Made by a program: the position numbers and the translations under genes. From Pempheris klunzingeri (taxonomy: Eukaryota > Chordata > Actinopteri > Acropomatiformes > Pempheridae), in assembly GCF_042242105.1 (NCBI RefSeq), contig NC_092035.1, forward strand, positions 55,001 to 119,000: DNA of 64,000 bases, written 5' to 3'. Below the pieces are notes generated by a model that saw nothing but the letters and a program-made list of their open reading frames with translations, did no database searches and was not told the origin of the DNA. This document shows positions 62,301 to 64,000 of the stretch, piece after piece. The first letter of the stretch is position 1. The number at the start of each line of letters is the position of its first letter.

Positions 62301-63838
62301 CACCTCAGCTCCTGAGGGGGAGGAACCGCGGCGCGTCTCCCCGGGACCGTGAAGTAAACACGGGTTAGGCTGCCAGGTGAGCCGCAGGTGGGCTGGTTCC
62401 GGTCCGTGAAGGCATCCCGACCCCACGGCCCGCAGTGTGACGGAGACACAGGAGGGAGGGGGGGGCTTTTACTGTGGAGGGAGGAAGTCCACTCCAATTT
62501 ACACATAATTAGATAGACACCGGAAGTGAATTCAAAATAAAAGCCGTTACCGGTCCAATAATAATTTATTTTCAATGAAAATGAAACGGTCCTAAAACCT
62601 CTTCCCAAATATGTCATCAGGTGTAAGATATATATCAATAACGTCATCGAAACTAAACAATATTCATTCATTCATCAATGAAATTAAATGAAAACTAAAA
62701 TAGAGTAAAATTTATTATAATTAACTAAAATAAAATGAAATTCATGTAAAAGTAATTGATTGAATTTAAAGTAACAACCCCTGACAAAAAACTAAAGTTT
62801 AAAGTATTGATAATGATGAAGATAAAGAGTAGACTGAACACTGCTTCCGGAATACATTTCAAAATAAAAGCACCACGTTGTAGCCTTTTATTTTGAAGGC
62901 AGGATCAATAATCAATAACTGAGCCCAGAGTTTATGGAAGAGTTTATTGATCAGAAAGCCAAAAACTGACACTTATTATTGCGATCAATACAGTATTTCA
63001 TCTCATCTGTAGTCAATAATTCAAACAAACTAAACAACATCAAATCTTATCAATACTGATCAATAACATCCAGTTTACAATCAGCAGTCAGATCAATCAA
63101 TGGAAACAGCTGGACAAGGACATGATTCATTTAGTGGATCTGACACTTATCGATCGTATCAGAAGTGATGAGAAACACCGAATCAATAATCAGATCAATC
63201 AATCAATCAATCAATCAGATCAAACAATAATCAACACACAGCTGATCACAATAAAATAAGGAAGCTCAATGATACCGAGATTTCATTCATTCAGTTTGTT
63301 AATAAATCAAAATAAAGTCCCACTGATTAATTTTCAACTTTGATTAAATTGATTCTCTAATCAATAGAATTTTAATCAAACTTATTAAAACGTTTTCAGT
63401 TATTTTATTTTATTTCAGTTTTCTTCTCACTTTTGTTTTTATTCATTTTGTGATGGTGAATCAAACTTTTAGAATTATTTTAACAACATTTAAATAGACG
63501 TTTACGTTTTATAAACTATGAATCAATTATAGAAATTGATCGATTATCAAAAGTAAAATTTGGGGACTAAACGTTGAATTTGAGGAAAATCAGAAAAATT
63601 TCAGACGACCGTCCGACGTCGGTTTTAACGTCCAAACGCTTCAACGTGGTTTTTTAACGTGGTTTTAATCTCAGTTTGACTTCAAGGAGAAAATTTCTGA
63701 GCAGGTTAAACAGACGAAGACGAAGACGAAGACGAACGTTGCAGCTTTTTGGTTTTGTTCATTTAAATCATTTAAGCAGAAAAACTGAATTTCATCTAAA
63801 CTCCAGCAGGTTCTCCAGGTTCTCCAGGTTCTCCAGGT
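62301..63838. other. Intergenic, AT-rich; likely 3'UTR of the next minus-strand gene at its right end
   Basis: Many ATCAATCAAT-type short repeats (for example 63195-63219) and no coding frame of note. If the exons at 63839-64000 are real, the right part is their 3'UTR; (TCCAGGT)-type repeats lie at about 63805-63838. Confidence 0.45.
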
Positions 63839-64000
63839 TCAGTACATGTTGCTGGACTTCCACTGAGCTCCGTTACTGTTTCCTGTCGGGAAAAAACAAA
63901 AACACGTAAATATAGAAACGACGTTAATGGATGATTAAAAAAAACTGGTTTCTCACTAAAGGGCGTCTTACTGGAAAACTCTTGTGGGGACTTCTTCCTC
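63839..64000 (-). CDS. Last two exons of an unidentified minus-strand gene (partial)
   Basis: On the minus strand an exon entering from beyond the window ends at 63972 (RKKSPQEFS, donor A|GTAAGA). The next acceptor (CCCGACAG at 63883) opens an exon that completes the codon in phase 1 and reads NSNGAQWKSSNMY, then TGA at 63841-63839. Both splice sites are good and phases agree. I do not recognise the family from 23 residues. Confidence 0.45.

Overview
This window looks like nuclear DNA from a teleost (ray-finned) fish. The genes have vertebrate intron-exon structure. Two gene families are fish-associated: a TMT opsin, and a fragment of an expanded fish NLR leucine-rich repeat. The dispersed repeats are fish-type L2-like LINE 3' ends. 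Micro- and minisatellites are extremely abundant. Six host genes are confidently recognised and a seventh (fmnl2) is seen only as its first coding exon. ackr3, lrrfip1, ecrg4, st6gal2 and fmnl2 all have human orthologues on chromosome 2, so this is probably a conserved chromosome-2-like block.

Layout. 1-2 kb: first coding exon of a formin-like gene (fmnl2-like, minus strand), whose body lies left of the window. 4.7-7.5 kb: ackr3, an atypical chemokine receptor (plus strand; non-coding exon 1 plus one coding exon). 7.5-15.8 kb: gene-free DNA with L2-like LINE remnants, minisatellites and a duplicated segment. 16.1-17.4 kb: an intronless MuRF-family E3 ligase gene with a TATA box. 18.7 kb: an orphan NLR leucine-rich-repeat exon. 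19.4-27.8 kb: ecrg4 (augurin), whose first intron is filled by an 18-bp minisatellite of about 5.8 kb. 30.4-38.7 kb: a TMT opsin (plus) and the sialyltransferase st6gal2 (minus), whose 3' ends interlock. 41.2-61.6 kb: lrrfip1 (minus), reconstructed exon by exon, with two alternative C-termini. 63.8-64.0 kb: the last two exons of an unidentified minus-strand gene.

The reading frames closed exactly when exons were joined at GT-AG sites for the opsin (380 aa), st6gal2 (386 aa), lrrfip1 (542 or about 1087 aa) and ecrg4 (122 aa, possibly lacking one exon). The genes belong to unrelated pathways: chemokine scavenging, muscle protein turnover, peptide hormone, light sensing, glycosylation, and actin or nucleic-acid sensing. 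There is no operon-like logic.

The most unusual features are structural. (1) The opsin's last exon lies inside the last st6gal2 intron, while the st6gal2 last exon lies inside the opsin's last intron. (2) Many tandem arrays start at, or within a few bases of, a 5' splice site, and in three cases the donor sequence is part of the repeat unit. (3) A 2.7-kb 26-bp array carries an ETS-type GGAA core in nearly every unit. The very long open frames over the satellites (up to about 1,900 codons, both strands) are by-products of repeat units whose length is divisible by three, not genes.
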